Shown: one piece after another, positions 18,286-27,791 of the stretch
Layout: every line of letters begins with the position of its first letter
Position numbering within the stretch: the stretch's first letter is position 1
Origin: CAUZFZ01 sp963579025
GTDB taxonomy: Bacteria; Planctomycetota; Planctomycetia; Planctomycetales; Planctomycetaceae
Direction of reading: 5' to 3'
Assembly: GCA_963579025.1 (NCBI GenBank)
Contig: CAUZFZ010000040.1
Coordinates: 3,703-67,702 of the forward strand
Length of the DNA stretch: 64,000 bases
Program-made: the position numbers and the translations under genes
Notes under the pieces: generated by a model
Seen by the model: the letters and a program-made list of their open reading frames with translations, nothing else
What the model was told of the DNA's origin: nothing
Database searches by the model: none

Positions 18286-21171
18286 TCAGAACGACGTCCC
18301 GATGTAGAAACTGAAGACGCGTTCCTCGTCACCCGGTTGCGATTCGATTGGAATACCAAAATCGAACGCCAGTGGTGCCGGTCCCATTGCCGGGATTTGA
18401 ACTCGCAAGCCCAGACCAACGGTCAGGCGTGCGCGATCGACGGACAGAGCACTCGCGCTATCCTCAACCGTACCGGCGTCCACAAAGCCAACCACTCGAA
18501 TCATCTCATCGGCCGTGACGGGAACTGAATATTCGGCGGAGGCGAGGATCATGTTGTCGCCACCAATGCGGATACCGCCAGCCGTGGGGCTGACTCCGCG
18601 AAACGCGAAACCTCGGAAGGACTGATAGCCACCGGCAAAGTACCGCTCAAACAGCGGCGTCCCAGTGTCCGACCAGTCGTACTCGCCGCGAAAACTGAGA
18701 ATGTGTCGTCCGCCACCGTCGGCTCGTTCAAACACTGTGAAGTATTGTGTGCCCTGCAACTCAAACCGCGGATAGGTGAAATCGCCGAAACCCTGTTCGA
18801 CAGCCGCTTCAAGAAAGTGCCCATCACCAGGCAGGAATGCCGAGTCGCGTGTGTCGTGTGCAAGTGCCGTTCGAACAGTCGACAGATAGTTCTGCCCGGC
18901 TACCGCATTCACAATTGCCAGAGGCGCGGTGTTCGCGAATCGTCTCAGTTCGACACTTTCCAGTCGTACCGATGTTGTAAACGACCACCATTTGTCGAAT
19001 TGATAGCCCAACGAGACTCGTCCACCGAGTCGGTCTTCATCCCAGTCCGGAAGAAAGCGGTTGTAGAAGAATCCACTGACTCCCAGACTGAAATTCGTGT
19101 CCAGGAAATATGGCGTCTGCCAGCTTGCCAGATAACGACTAATGAACTCGCCGGGCACAACTTCGATGCGGAATCGTTCCCCATTGCCACGGAAGGCAGT
19201 CCCCTCGCTGAAATCACGGAATGATGTCGGAATCTTTGTGATGTCGAAGTTGTTTTCTTCGAGCACGATCGAGCCGACGATACCCGCGTTACTGTTAACT
19301 CCGACGCCGAACATCAGACGTCCCGTCTGTGTTTCCGTGACGAAGATATCCAGGTCGGCCTGGCCCGACTCCAGAGCACGGCCATATTGCCCACTCAAGC
19401 CACCGTAGGGATCGCCCTTGGTGCTATTTTCATACAACGGGTTAAACGGCACTGGCTGACCGCCGTACGGTGGCGACTGTCCGCGGATCAAGGTGTTTGG
19501 AGCAACAGATTCAATCGGGGCAGTGGCGCGAGCATCGACCGGACGCACGAACGAGGGGCCTGTCCGGCGGGTGCCTGGACTCGGCTGCGTCATTCGCGGG
19601 TTCATATTAAATTGCGAAGGCGCCTGGCCTCGGGCGATCTGTCCAGCGAACGGATCCGACGATCCCTCCACGCGAGAGATCTTGATCCGCGGTGCTCCGG
19701 CACCACTGGGCAGGAACAACTGGCCTTTCAGGCGACTCTTGCTCTTATCAATCAGCAATGGGTCGGCGAGGTCTCCCGGTGAAACGAGCAACCGGTTCAA
19801 CACAACCGTTTCTCGTGTATGCGGGGCTCCACCGGCTGCATCTATGTGAACGTTGACGCGTCGAATCGCGTATGGCTTGTCTTCGTCAACTCGATAAACC
19901 AGATCGACCATGCCCTCTTCGCCGGTTTCGAATCGTGGCACCGCATCAATCTTCGCAAACAGGCGACCCAGTTCGCCGTAATTCTCGCGCATCTCGGACA
20001 CATCTTCATTCAGAAATCGCGCGTTGAAGTAGTCGCCTTCCCGTAAACGGAAGTCACTCAGCAGTTCTTCCGTTCCCAGAACGTTATTGCCGTCTACTTC
20101 GATGTGGCGAAGCTTGTAACGTGTGCCTTCGTTGATGCGGTAAGTGTATGTCAGCCCCCGCGTCCGTCGGAGAGTTATGTACGGGATGGGCAGGTGTTCC
20201 CACTTCGCGTTCTCTTTCGGGTTTTTCACCAGCCCGACCTTTGGAATCAGGTGGCTGTCGTTGCGGTCGGCCTCTTTCTCGACTTCGACGTCAAAGTAGC
20301 CCAGGTTGTGGTAATACTCCTTCAACGCCACGACATCTTCATCGATCGATTGACTGTTGTATTTGCCACCCAGCAATCCGCCCAGCGGTGAGAAGTTGAC
20401 AAACGAGCCGAACAACGTGCGTTTGGTTCTCAGCTTGAGGCGCAGCACGGCGGCGCGGATGTCTGAATTGCCTTCAAAGCGAGTGTGTCGAACGAGCGTA
20501 TACGGCCCTTCGTCAATGACGAGCACGATATCCCGATCGTCCCGATCTCCGCCTTTTTCCAGGTTGACTGATGCTTCCGGGTATGACTTGCTTTGGTAGA
20601 AACGCTCAATCTTACGCGCGGCCGCGCGATTCGTGGCGGCATCGAAAGGAGAGTCTTCTTCGATGTTGACCTGCTTGAGTAACTGCCGAGTCGAAAACGC
20701 CGTGTTGCCCCTGATAGTGATCGACTGCACGACCGGACGTTCCAGCACGCGGAACACCAGCACGAGACCACGATCCGTCATGCGATACCGACGCTCGACG
20801 CTGTAGAACCAGCGTGTGGCATACAACGCTCGCAGGTCTTCCTTGATCTGGCGTTCGTCGGCCGCTCGCCCTGGCTGCGACTTGATCCGCGCCATAATCT
20901 TGCCGACGGGTATCAGCTCATTTCCTTCAACCAGGATGTCGGTCACGACATCCTGCTTTCCGGCAGCGATGTTTCGAGCTTCCGGAAATGATGCCTCGCG
21001 CGGCGATTGCCCGCGCATGGTCCAAGGGCTCTTCCAACCGGGTTTGTCACCCAACGAACTCAGGGACTGGCAGCCGGACGAGAACACGAAAGTCAGTGCG
21101 CCGGCTAACAGGAATAGTGCGAAAAACCTGTTGCGTTGAAGCGCATGACGCGGGATCCGCGAGTGGATCAT
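18286..21171 (-). CDS. bamA: Outer-membrane protein assembly factor, BamA/Omp85 family
   Basis: 961 residues. After a hydrophobic leader (FALFLLAGALTFVFSSGC) come about five POTRA domains, recognisable from VTDILVEGNELIPVGKI, VQSITIRGNTAFSTRQL, VRHTRFEGNSDIRAAVL, LRHIEVDGNNVLGTEEL and IRRVNVHIDAAGG. A proline- and glycine-rich insert of about 90 residues follows, then the C-terminal beta-barrel with YFAGGYQSFRGFAFRG, the conserved RGF/RGY loop, and a final FSFYIGTSF ending in the aromatic residue typical of outer-membrane proteins. Its presence argues for a Gram-negative-type outer membrane. I preferred the ATG at 21171; a TTG at 21288 would lengthen the N-terminus beyond the leader. Confidence 0.9.
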   Translation of the reverse strand: MIHSRIPRHALQRNRFFALFLLAGALTFVFSSGCQSLSSLGDKPGWKSPWTMRGQSPREASFPEARNIAAGKQDVVTDILVEGNELIPVGKIMARIKSQPGRAADERQIKEDLRALYATRWFYSVERRYRMTDRGLVLVFRVLERPVVQSITIRGNTAFSTRQLLKQVNIEEDSPFDAATNRAAARKIERFYQSKSYPEASVNLEKGGDRDDRDIVLVIDEGPYTLVRHTRFEGNSDIRAAVLRLKLRTKRTLFGSFVNFSPLGGLLGGKYNSQSIDEDVVALKEYYHNLGYFDVEVEKEADRNDSHLIPKVGLVKNPKENAKWEHLPIPYITLRRTRGLTYTYRINEGTRYKLRHIEVDGNNVLGTEELLSDFRLREGDYFNARFLNEDVSEMRENYGELGRLFAKIDAVPRFETGEEGMVDLVYRVDEDKPYAIRRVNVHIDAAGGAPHTRETVVLNRLLVSPGDLADPLLIDKSKSRLKGQLFLPSGAGAPRIKISRVEGSSDPFAGQIARGQAPSQFNMNPRMTQPSPGTRRTGPSFVRPVDARATAPIESVAPNTLIRGQSPPYGGQPVPFNPLYENSTKGDPYGGLSGQYGRALESGQADLDIFVTETQTGRLMFGVGVNSNAGIVGSIVLEENNFDITKIPTSFRDFSEGTAFRGNGERFRIEVVPGEFISRYLASWQTPYFLDTNFSLGVSGFFYNRFLPDWDEDRLGGRVSLGYQFDKWWSFTTSVRLESVELRRFANTAPLAIVNAVAGQNYLSTVRTALAHDTRDSAFLPGDGHFLEAAVEQGFGDFTYPRFELQGTQYFTVFERADGGGRHILSFRGEYDWSDTGTPLFERYFAGGYQSFRGFAFRGVSPTAGGIRIGGDNMILASAEYSVPVTADEMIRVVGFVDAGTVEDSASALSVDRARLTVGLGLRVQIPAMGPAPLAFDFGIPIESQPGDEERVFSFYIGTSF

Positions 21172-21416
21172 CGTGGGGCTCACAGACGAGAGAATGGATT
21201 GGCAGGGGTGTGCAAAGAGAGGTTTTGCATCGGAAGGGGCGGGATGTGTAGCCGAAACGCGAGAGTGCCTCAAGATGGTTTCCTGCAACTGCCGTTTCCA
21301 ACAACCCGGCCAGGATTCAGCTTGGCCGTGCAGGAAATCCGCATAGCTGCGTCTCCAGCCTCGTGGTAGATTCCCGCCCCGTTCGGGCTTGAATCCCGGA
21401 CAAAATCAACAGGTTC

Positions 21417-22904
21417 ATGGAAGAACGAACCATGTGGAAATCACCGCGAAGGATCGCGCTCGTTTCGACAGCAGTCGTACTGACAGCATCCGGTGTTCTT
21501 GGAATCGCGTGGCTCGCAGACTGGCTGCCCATTCGATTGGAATCACCGCAGGCAGGAGAGTTCGCCGAAGGCGACGCAGGAGAGTATTCACTCGATGGCT
21601 TCACCGACCTGCCCAGCGGTCGTTTTGCGAATGCGAATGCTGGAAGCGGCGGGTCAACGGATGCCGGATACGCACTGGCGACGGATGATCCAATCTTTGA
21701 GTCGCAGTCCGAACCTGATTTTGGTACGGCGAGTGTCGGAGACGCGACGGCAAACACACCTTCAGACGCTCTCTGGCTGTTGGAAAGCACGACTGAACGG
21801 AACGCTGCGTCCGATATTTCCGGCAGTAATCGCGATCCCGGCACCGATCCGACGATGCCTGAACGGTTTCCTGCGATTGCCGCGGGTGAACAGCCCGCGA
21901 TCGGCAACACCGGCAACGGAACAGGCCTGTTCAACCGGACGACGCAGCCACACGAAGTGGTCGATCAAGCCGTGTATGGTGGATCGCCCGATCGCTCCCG
22001 AGTCAATCTCACGTCGGGTGAATCGGCACCATCTGCACCGGGACAGGTTTTTCGATCGGAAGGACCACAAACATTACGACAGGCTCGTAGCTTTCCCACT
22101 CAGGTGGCATTCGTCGATCAGTCAGCCGGTGATGGATCGTCAGGACAGTCGAATGCGAATATCACCAGTGCTGAAAACGCGGGTGTTGATGCGTCGGTCT
22201 CGCCGACCCCGGCCCCGGCTGGTGTTGATCTGTCGGAAATCGACGCGCTGCTGGCATCCGGCGACTATGTCAATGCTCACAGACAACTCTCGACGATCTA
22301 CTGGAACCAGCCGGAGTTGCAGCCGCAGATCATGGAGCGGCTCGATCGGAACGCGGAGTTCATCTACTTCCGCCCGCAACCACACTTTCTGGAACCATAC
22401 GTGATCCAGACCGGTGACCTCCTGCAGCGGGTCGCTCCCCGTTATCGCGTGAACTGGGAATACCTTGCGGCCATCAACAACATCGACCCGCGGCGCATTC
22501 GACCGGGCCAGAAGTTGAAGGTCATCAAGGGGCCATTCTCCGCGTTCATCGACCTGAGTAATTTCGTTCTGACGATTCACTGCCACGGATTCTACGTAAA
22601 GCGTTTCCCCATCGGCATCGGCAAAGACGGGTCAACTCCGACCGGTCGGTTTACGGTGCTGGAACGCGTACCGAATCCGCAATACACCGATCCGAATGGA
22701 CGCGTCATCGCCGGCGATGACCCTGCCAATCCGCTTGGTGAATACTGGCTTGATCTGGGTGACAGCTACGGCATCCACGGTACCATCGAGCCAGACTCGA
22801 TTGGTAAAGACGCCTCGCGCGGCTGCATTCGCATGCATAACAGCGATGTGGCGCAAGTTTACAATTTCCTGGTCCGGGGCAGCGAAGTGTCGATTCGCCC
22901 ATGA
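21417..22904 (+). CDS. L,D-transpeptidase with LysM domain (YkuD family)
   Basis: 495 residues. Residues 1-35 contain an N-terminal membrane anchor or signal (IALVSTAVVLTASGVLGIAW). Residues 40-290 are low-complexity, rich in Gly, Ser, Ala and Asp. A LysM peptidoglycan-binding domain is at about 327-372 (YVIQTGDLLQRVAPRYRVNW). The YkuD catalytic domain runs from about 380 to the end, with His454 (YGIHGT) and catalytic Cys470 (SRGCIRMHNS). The enzyme forms 3-3 cross-links or attaches proteins to peptidoglycan. ATG 21417 is used; ATG 21432 is an alternative. The convergent TIM-barrel gene ends 7 bases away. Confidence 0.9.
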   Translation: MEERTMWKSPRRIALVSTAVVLTASGVLGIAWLADWLPIRLESPQAGEFAEGDAGEYSLDGFTDLPSGRFANANAGSGGSTDAGYALATDDPIFESQSEPDFGTASVGDATANTPSDALWLLESTTERNAASDISGSNRDPGTDPTMPERFPAIAAGEQPAIGNTGNGTGLFNRTTQPHEVVDQAVYGGSPDRSRVNLTSGESAPSAPGQVFRSEGPQTLRQARSFPTQVAFVDQSAGDGSSGQSNANITSAENAGVDASVSPTPAPAGVDLSEIDALLASGDYVNAHRQLSTIYWNQPELQPQIMERLDRNAEFIYFRPQPHFLEPYVIQTGDLLQRVAPRYRVNWEYLAAINNIDPRRIRPGQKLKVIKGPFSAFIDLSNFVLTIHCHGFYVKRFPIGIGKDGSTPTGRFTVLERVPNPQYTDPNGRVIAGDDPANPLGEYWLDLGDSYGIHGTIEPDSIGKDASRGCIRMHNSDVAQVYNFLVRGSEVSIRP

Positions 22905-22911
22905 GCAGTCG

Positions 22912-23679
22912 TCAGGCCTCGCGCGACAATTCGTTGAACAGAGCCCGGTAGTAGTGCATGACTTTGACCTGGTCGGTTGTGCGCGGGCTTTCTGACAGGC
23001 AATAGCCCTTAAAGCCCTGTCCACGTAACAGAGTGAATAACTCGCGATACGGATACGCGGGATCGTACAGGTCGTGAATATGCACGACGTTGCCGATGCG
23101 ATCCTTCAGCAGATCAAAGTTCTTGCGGATCGAGCCGTCGATCGGGTCACCCGGATTGCTGTTCCAGCAGGCGGTGACGCTGGGGTGATCGGCGATGTCC
23201 ATGATCTTTCGAAAGATCCCGGGTTCTGATGTGCCTCGGCCGTGAACTTCGACTCGGATCTCCTGATCGTGCTCGGCGGCAAACCGACCGCACTCATTGA
23301 GTGCCTTGCCGATGCGTTCGAGTGTGACCTCCCGTTCCTCTCCCGCGATCAGTTTGTTGGGCCGGACTTTGACACCGGAGGCTCCGACATCGCGTGACAG
23401 CAGCAGGAACTTCTTCGTGAGTTCGATGTTCTGCTGCACGATGCCGTGATCCGGGTCCTGGTACTCGCAGGCCGAGCCAAGTCCGACGCACGTCACGGGC
23501 GAGTCCTCGAAGCGTTTTTTCACTTCACGGCGAGTCATCGGCGAGATGTCCGGCTCGACGCCATGCTTGTGTGTCGATCGCAACTCGACGCCCTCAAAGC
23601 CTGTCGTTTCACAATTGGCAATCAGCGTTGGGAGGTCCCAGTCGGCTCCCCACAGGTACGTCACCATTCCCAGTTTCAT
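22912..23679 (-). CDS. Sugar phosphate isomerase/epimerase (xylose-isomerase-like TIM barrel)
   Basis: 255 residues. The protein begins MKLGMVTYLWGADWDLPTLI and continues with FEGVELRSTHKHGVEPDI, VTCVGLGSACEYQDP, IRVEVHGRGT and GNVVHIHDLYDPAYPYRELF, the order of metal-ligand-bearing strands seen in AP-endonuclease-2/xylose-isomerase-like barrels. ATG 23679 is preceded by an excellent AGGAGA 6 bases upstream, which settles the start; the frame open further upstream is not coding. No signal peptide, so cytoplasmic. Substrate unknown; such genes often serve polyol or keto-sugar catabolism. Confidence 0.85.
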   Translation of the reverse strand: MKLGMVTYLWGADWDLPTLIANCETTGFEGVELRSTHKHGVEPDISPMTRREVKKRFEDSPVTCVGLGSACEYQDPDHGIVQQNIELTKKFLLLSRDVGASGVKVRPNKLIAGEEREVTLERIGKALNECGRFAAEHDQEIRVEVHGRGTSEPGIFRKIMDIADHPSVTACWNSNPGDPIDGSIRKNFDLLKDRIGNVVHIHDLYDPAYPYRELFTLLRGQGFKGYCLSESPRTTDQVKVMHYYRALFNELSREA

Positions 23680-23958
23680 GAGTGTTCTCCTGAGGTGTGA
23701 ATTCGCACGCATCATTGCGCGCATTGCGTTCCAGTTAAACCAACTGCCCCGGTTGTGCCGGCATCCGATCCGGTTGACCGGGTTCTGTTGCCCCCGGAAT
23801 CGAGAGCGCCGCGGCATCGCCTGCCCCACGTAGCAAATCCGGAGCTATGTTGCCGGAAGAGTGGCGATCCGCGCTTCCAGGACGATCAGACCGTTTTTGA
23901 ACGCGATGCGGCGGCGGATGGCGAACTCCGGCACATACCTTTCGACCTGTGAAACGCC

Positions 23959-26328
23959 ATGACGACGAATCAGCACGAACAGCCCTTCGATTTCCAGCAG
24001 ATGCCTGGCGCACCGAAGATTGAGTGGACGCGCGGCAGCATTGACTTTGTGCAGCTTGCATGGAGATACAAGGTCTGGCTGGCGGTCGGGCTGGTTTGCG
24101 GCCTGGTACTCGGCCATATGGCCTACAAACATGCGGGACCCGAGTACGAAGCGACCGAGAAGATCCTGGTTTCGAAGCGGTTCAGTGTGCCGATGCGAGA
24201 CGAACGCGGATCGGACAATACTTCGGGCGAACGCGGAACACATATCGCGATCATCATGAGCCCGTTGATCGTGCAGAAGGCTGTCGAACGCAGCAACCTG
24301 GCGGAATTGCCGTCGTTGCGCGGGTCCAATGATCCGGTCGAAGATGTGCTGGATTGTGTCAAAGTGCAGCGCAGCGCCGGAGACGACCGATCCGTCGACA
24401 ACGTCTTCGACATCATCGTCAAGAACGGTAATCGCAAAGACGCCATCGCCATCGCCGACGCGATCGTCGATGCCTACCGTGAGTACCTGCAGAACCTGCA
24501 TGAGCGAAATGTGGCTCAGATTTCCGCGGACATCGCCGCTGCAACCGGCGATCTGCAGCAGCAGATTGATCAGAGGCGAAAAGAGTACATGCAGTTTCGC
24601 GCCCGTGCTCCGATCAGTCTGAAAGCGCCCGTCCGCGGTAAGAATGGTGAGCGAATCTCTATAGCCACGAACATCCATCAGGAGAATCTCGAAGCGCTCG
24701 ACAAGGAGCGTCAGTTGATTCTCGTCAAAAAGGCAGAGACCCAGGCAAAGCTGCAGGCGATCGATGCGGCTATGGCGGCGGGTACGTCTCGCGAGGAACT
24801 GGTTGCCAGCATTCAGCTCTTTGCGGCTCCTCAAAGCGGCGGGGCCGGATCGAAGAAAGACCCGAAAACCGCACTCGGCGGGGGAGGCACTGGATCGCTC
24901 GATTCGCAGCTTCTGTCACTGATTCTGGAGGAGCAACGACTGCTGCTCGAGTTTGGTGAAGACTGGCCCGAAGTTGTGACGACGCGCACTCAGATCGCCA
25001 CGATTCAGGAATTCTACCGACGCCAGGGTCTCCCGATTCCAGGAGCGGCGGTAAGAACTGGCGTACCGAATGCGCCGCAGAACCCGAATGCTCGTGGACC
25101 GCGTTCCGGCGAGTTCCGCACTGCCAGCGGGTTGGACATTGTGGATATCTATCTTGTCTCGTTGCGGCAGCAGCTTGGCGGATTCCACTTGCGAGAGCAG
25201 GCCATTGACCGGCTCTACGAACGGGAATCGGGAAAGGCACGAAGTCTGGCAGTGTTCCTTGAAGAGGATCGCCAGCACAACGACGCCATCGACCGACTTG
25301 ACGGCCTGTGGCGAACCTATCAGGCGGAAGATTCGAAGCTGGCACTGATCATGAAGGAGCCAGGTTATACGCTGGAAGTGATTGCTCCGGCGCGCGGTCA
25401 GCTTTCGCTCAAGAAGATCATCAAGATGTATGGAGCCGGCGTCGTGGTCGTGTTGGGCCTGATCTGCGGTCTGATCTTTCTGATTGAATGGCAGGACACA
25501 ACGCTCAAGTCCGTCGAGGAAATCCGCAATAGCCTGCCGCTGCCAATTCTGGGGACCGTTCCGTCGTTCCGTGTGGACGGGTTGCAGAAACACGGCAGTC
25601 CTTTGCAGAGTGCATTGTGCTACTACCATCGACCCGGATCGCCCGAAGCCGAGGCGTATCGTTCAGTGCGGACCGCGTTCTTCGTTTGTGTGAATGACCG
25701 GCAAAAGATCATTCAGGTGACAAGTCCCGAACCCGGTGATGGGAAGAGCACACTGCTGGCAAACCTGGCTGTGGCCGTGGCACAGTCGGGCAAGAATGTC
25801 CTGCTGATCGACTCAGACCTGCGGCGACCGACGATGCACAAACTGTTCGGACTGCAGCAGGATCGCGGAGCCACTGATGTCATGAGTGGGGACCTGGATC
25901 TGCTGACAGCCGCACAGGAAACGGTCGTCGGTGGCCTGTCCGTGCTGACGTCGGGCCCGCTGCCACCAAATCCCGCGGAACTGCTGGCGTCGCCGTCGTT
26001 CGAGAGTCTGCTGCAGGAGGCCGAGCGGGAATTCGACGTCGTGCTGGTTGATACGCCGCCATTGCTGGCGGTCAGCGATCCGTGCATTGTGGCTCAACGC
26101 GCCCATGCGCTGATTCTGGTGTTGCGCATGTCCAAGAATCGTCGTACCGCCGCAAAGCGGGCGGTTGAATTGTTGCAGACCAACAACGTGCCCGTCATCG
26201 GCGTCGTGTGTAACGGGACGGACGCCAGCACAGGCGGATACGACTACAGATCGGTGTACACCAGCGATGCACCAGTTGAAGTCAGACCCGTCCAGCGAAA
26301 GACCGAACAACTGGCACTGGTCGAATAA
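23959..26328 (+). CDS. Wzc-like polysaccharide co-polymerase and bacterial tyrosine kinase
   Basis: 789 residues. The Wzz-type chain-length domain is bounded by two membrane spans, about residues 37-58 (VWLAVGLVCGLVLGHMAY) and 490-511 (GAGVVVVLGLICGLIFLIEW), with a large coiled-coil periplasmic part between. The cytoplasmic BY-kinase follows: Walker A in SPEPGDGKSTLLANLA at about 588-603, Walker A-prime in LLIDSDLRRP near 617, and Walker B in VLVDTPPLLAVSD. The C-terminus carries only a small tyrosine group (GGYDYRSVY), the likely autophosphorylation cluster. It should control exopolysaccharide polymerisation and export, probably with a Wza-type protein such as that at 5861, although the genes are not adjacent. 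Confidence 0.9.
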   Translation: MTTNQHEQPFDFQQMPGAPKIEWTRGSIDFVQLAWRYKVWLAVGLVCGLVLGHMAYKHAGPEYEATEKILVSKRFSVPMRDERGSDNTSGERGTHIAIIMSPLIVQKAVERSNLAELPSLRGSNDPVEDVLDCVKVQRSAGDDRSVDNVFDIIVKNGNRKDAIAIADAIVDAYREYLQNLHERNVAQISADIAAATGDLQQQIDQRRKEYMQFRARAPISLKAPVRGKNGERISIATNIHQENLEALDKERQLILVKKAETQAKLQAIDAAMAAGTSREELVASIQLFAAPQSGGAGSKKDPKTALGGGGTGSLDSQLLSLILEEQRLLLEFGEDWPEVVTTRTQIATIQEFYRRQGLPIPGAAVRTGVPNAPQNPNARGPRSGEFRTASGLDIVDIYLVSLRQQLGGFHLREQAIDRLYERESGKARSLAVFLEEDRQHNDAIDRLDGLWRTYQAEDSKLALIMKEPGYTLEVIAPARGQLSLKKIIKMYGAGVVVVLGLICGLIFLIEWQDTTLKSVEEIRNSLPLPILGTVPSFRVDGLQKHGSPLQSALCYYHRPGSPEAEAYRSVRTAFFVCVNDRQKIIQVTSPEPGDGKSTLLANLAVAVAQSGKNVLLIDSDLRRPTMHKLFGLQQDRGATDVMSGDLDLLTAAQETVVGGLSVLTSGPLPPNPAELLASPSFESLLQEAEREFDVVLVDTPPLLAVSDPCIVAQRAHALILVLRMSKNRRTAAKRAVELLQTNNVPVIGVVCNGTDASTGGYDYRSVYTSDAPVEVRPVQRKTEQLALVE

Positions 26329-26340
26329 GCAGGCGGACAA

Positions 26341-27093
26341 CTACAGCAGCGTTTCCAGCAACAGACGCAGCTTGCGCAGCTCCAGCGGGCGTATGTTGAG
26401 GTCCATCATGGCCGGATCGAAATCGATCGACAGCGTCCGCTTGTAACCTTCCCGCTGCAATTGCTGAATCAGGCGGGCATAGTCGACTTCGCCCAGCCCC
26501 ACCTGCACCTGCAGTTCCTTCTCGGACGTGTCTCGCAACAGTGTGTGGTACACGTACGGAAAGACCTGATCCCAGGACTGCCCGCGGTGCGGTCCGCAAA
26601 TGTAGAAACTGGGGTCGAGCGACAACCCGAGGCCACGGACCGACTGACACAGCTCAACGGCCGTATGCGGGTCTTCCGTCAGTTGGCCGGTTTTCGTATG
26701 GATCGAAACACGGACGGCTGCTTCGTTGGCGATGGCCACAAATCCCCGCAGCCGGTCAATCTCGGAATTGAATGGTGTCCCCAGTGGCGCAGCGGGAACG
26801 GTGATCTGCGTAATCTTCAGTTGCCGCGCGAGCTGGCACAGCTTCTTCATCAGCTCGGGATCCACGTCGTGTGCCAGGGTAAAGGCGACGGGCGTGATTC
26901 GGCTGACTTCACGACATCGGACGACGAATCCGTCCGGATCGGCCAGGACCTCCGACGGCTTGAGATGCTCGGATGACTCGTCCATCCACACATCAACGCG
27001 GTCGTATTCGAGATCAATGATGTCGCGACACGCTTGATCGAACGGCAGGTCCGAGAAGCACCGCGATGACGCTGCGATAAACACTTGGGCCAC
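26341..27093 (-). CDS. Sugar phosphate isomerase/epimerase (TIM barrel), second copy in window
   Basis: 250 residues starting at GTG 27093, with GGGGAGC and GAGGA upstream. The sequence MAQVFIAASSRCFSDLPFDQ leads into LEYDRVDVWMDESSEHL, TQITVPAAPLGTPF, VRVSIHTKTGQLTEDP, LGLSLDPSFYICGP and YKRTLSIDFDPAMM, which match the strand pattern of xylose-isomerase-like barrels. It is only distantly like the 22912 gene, so it is not a recent duplicate. Substrate unknown. It is convergent with the Wzc-like gene, 12 bases apart. Confidence 0.8.
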   Translation of the reverse strand: MAQVFIAASSRCFSDLPFDQACRDIIDLEYDRVDVWMDESSEHLKPSEVLADPDGFVVRCREVSRITPVAFTLAHDVDPELMKKLCQLARQLKITQITVPAAPLGTPFNSEIDRLRGFVAIANEAAVRVSIHTKTGQLTEDPHTAVELCQSVRGLGLSLDPSFYICGPHRGQSWDQVFPYVYHTLLRDTSEKELQVQVGLGEVDYARLIQQLQREGYKRTLSIDFDPAMMDLNIRPLELRKLRLLLETLL

Positions 27094-27387
27094 TCCTCAT
27101 CAGCTCCCCTGGGGATCGTCGCCCGTCGCGACATGGCAAAAAGGAGCGTATCTCCTGTTGTGGCAATGAATTACAGATGTCCGGAGAATCCCTTCCGGCA
27201 TAGCGGCTGGTAATCTACTGAGCCTGGGCCGACGCTGCAATACGGGTCAACTTTTATGGTTGCGTCGATTATCCGGCTCGCAGGGATTCTTCGAACTCGG
27301 TCAGCTCTAACGCCGATACTGAATACAGGAATTCATCGGAGAACCACGACTCCGCCTATGCACCTGTGATCGGAAGGATGTGACAGG
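27094..27387. other. Divergent intergenic region between TIM-barrel gene and lipoprotein gene
   Basis: This gap of 294 bases should contain both promoters. A short inverted repeat (AGGAG-CGTAT-CTCCT) lies at 27141-27155. I see no gene and no confident promoter box. Confidence 0.4.
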
Positions 27388-27774
27388 ATGTCGCGAACTG
27401 GACTCGTTGCGAGTTGTGCCCTCATCGGGCTGATTTCCGGCTGCATGAACACACAGGATGTTGTGCGCAGTCAGGGACCGGAAATGATGTCCTACGCGAA
27501 CTCTCCAGGACAGATGGGAATGGGGATGCCTGGCCCGATGATGGGAATGGGTGGACATCAGGGACATCAGCATGGTCCAGGGATGGCGTGTCCGACATGC
27601 CCGCAGCCGCATCAGCAGGGCCAGGATTTCTGGCGACCCACACATCATCACACCTATGAATACAATCCGCCGACCGATCTGCGGTATCCGGACCCGAACC
27701 AGCCGCCAGCCGTGATGCAGTACCCGTACTACACGGTGAAGGGCCCGACGGACTTCTTCTATACCGGCGATTGA
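27388..27774 (+). CDS. Small His/Met-rich lipoprotein
   Basis: 128 residues, function unknown. The signal peptide ends in LISGC (Cys19), a good lipobox. Residues 45-72 are dominated by Met, Gly and His (QMGMGMPGPMMGMGGHQGHQ), then a CPTCPQPHQQG segment and a THHHTY segment. The composition suggests metal binding, perhaps copper, outside the cytoplasm, but no family is recognised. The C-terminus (MQYPYYTVKGPTDFFYTGD) is tyrosine-rich. The convergent histidine kinase gene ends 17 bases away. Confidence 0.7.
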   Translation: MSRTGLVASCALIGLISGCMNTQDVVRSQGPEMMSYANSPGQMGMGMPGPMMGMGGHQGHQHGPGMACPTCPQPHQQGQDFWRPTHHHTYEYNPPTDLRYPDPNQPPAVMQYPYYTVKGPTDFFYTGD

Positions 27775-27791
27775 TGCGCTGTCGTCACGGA

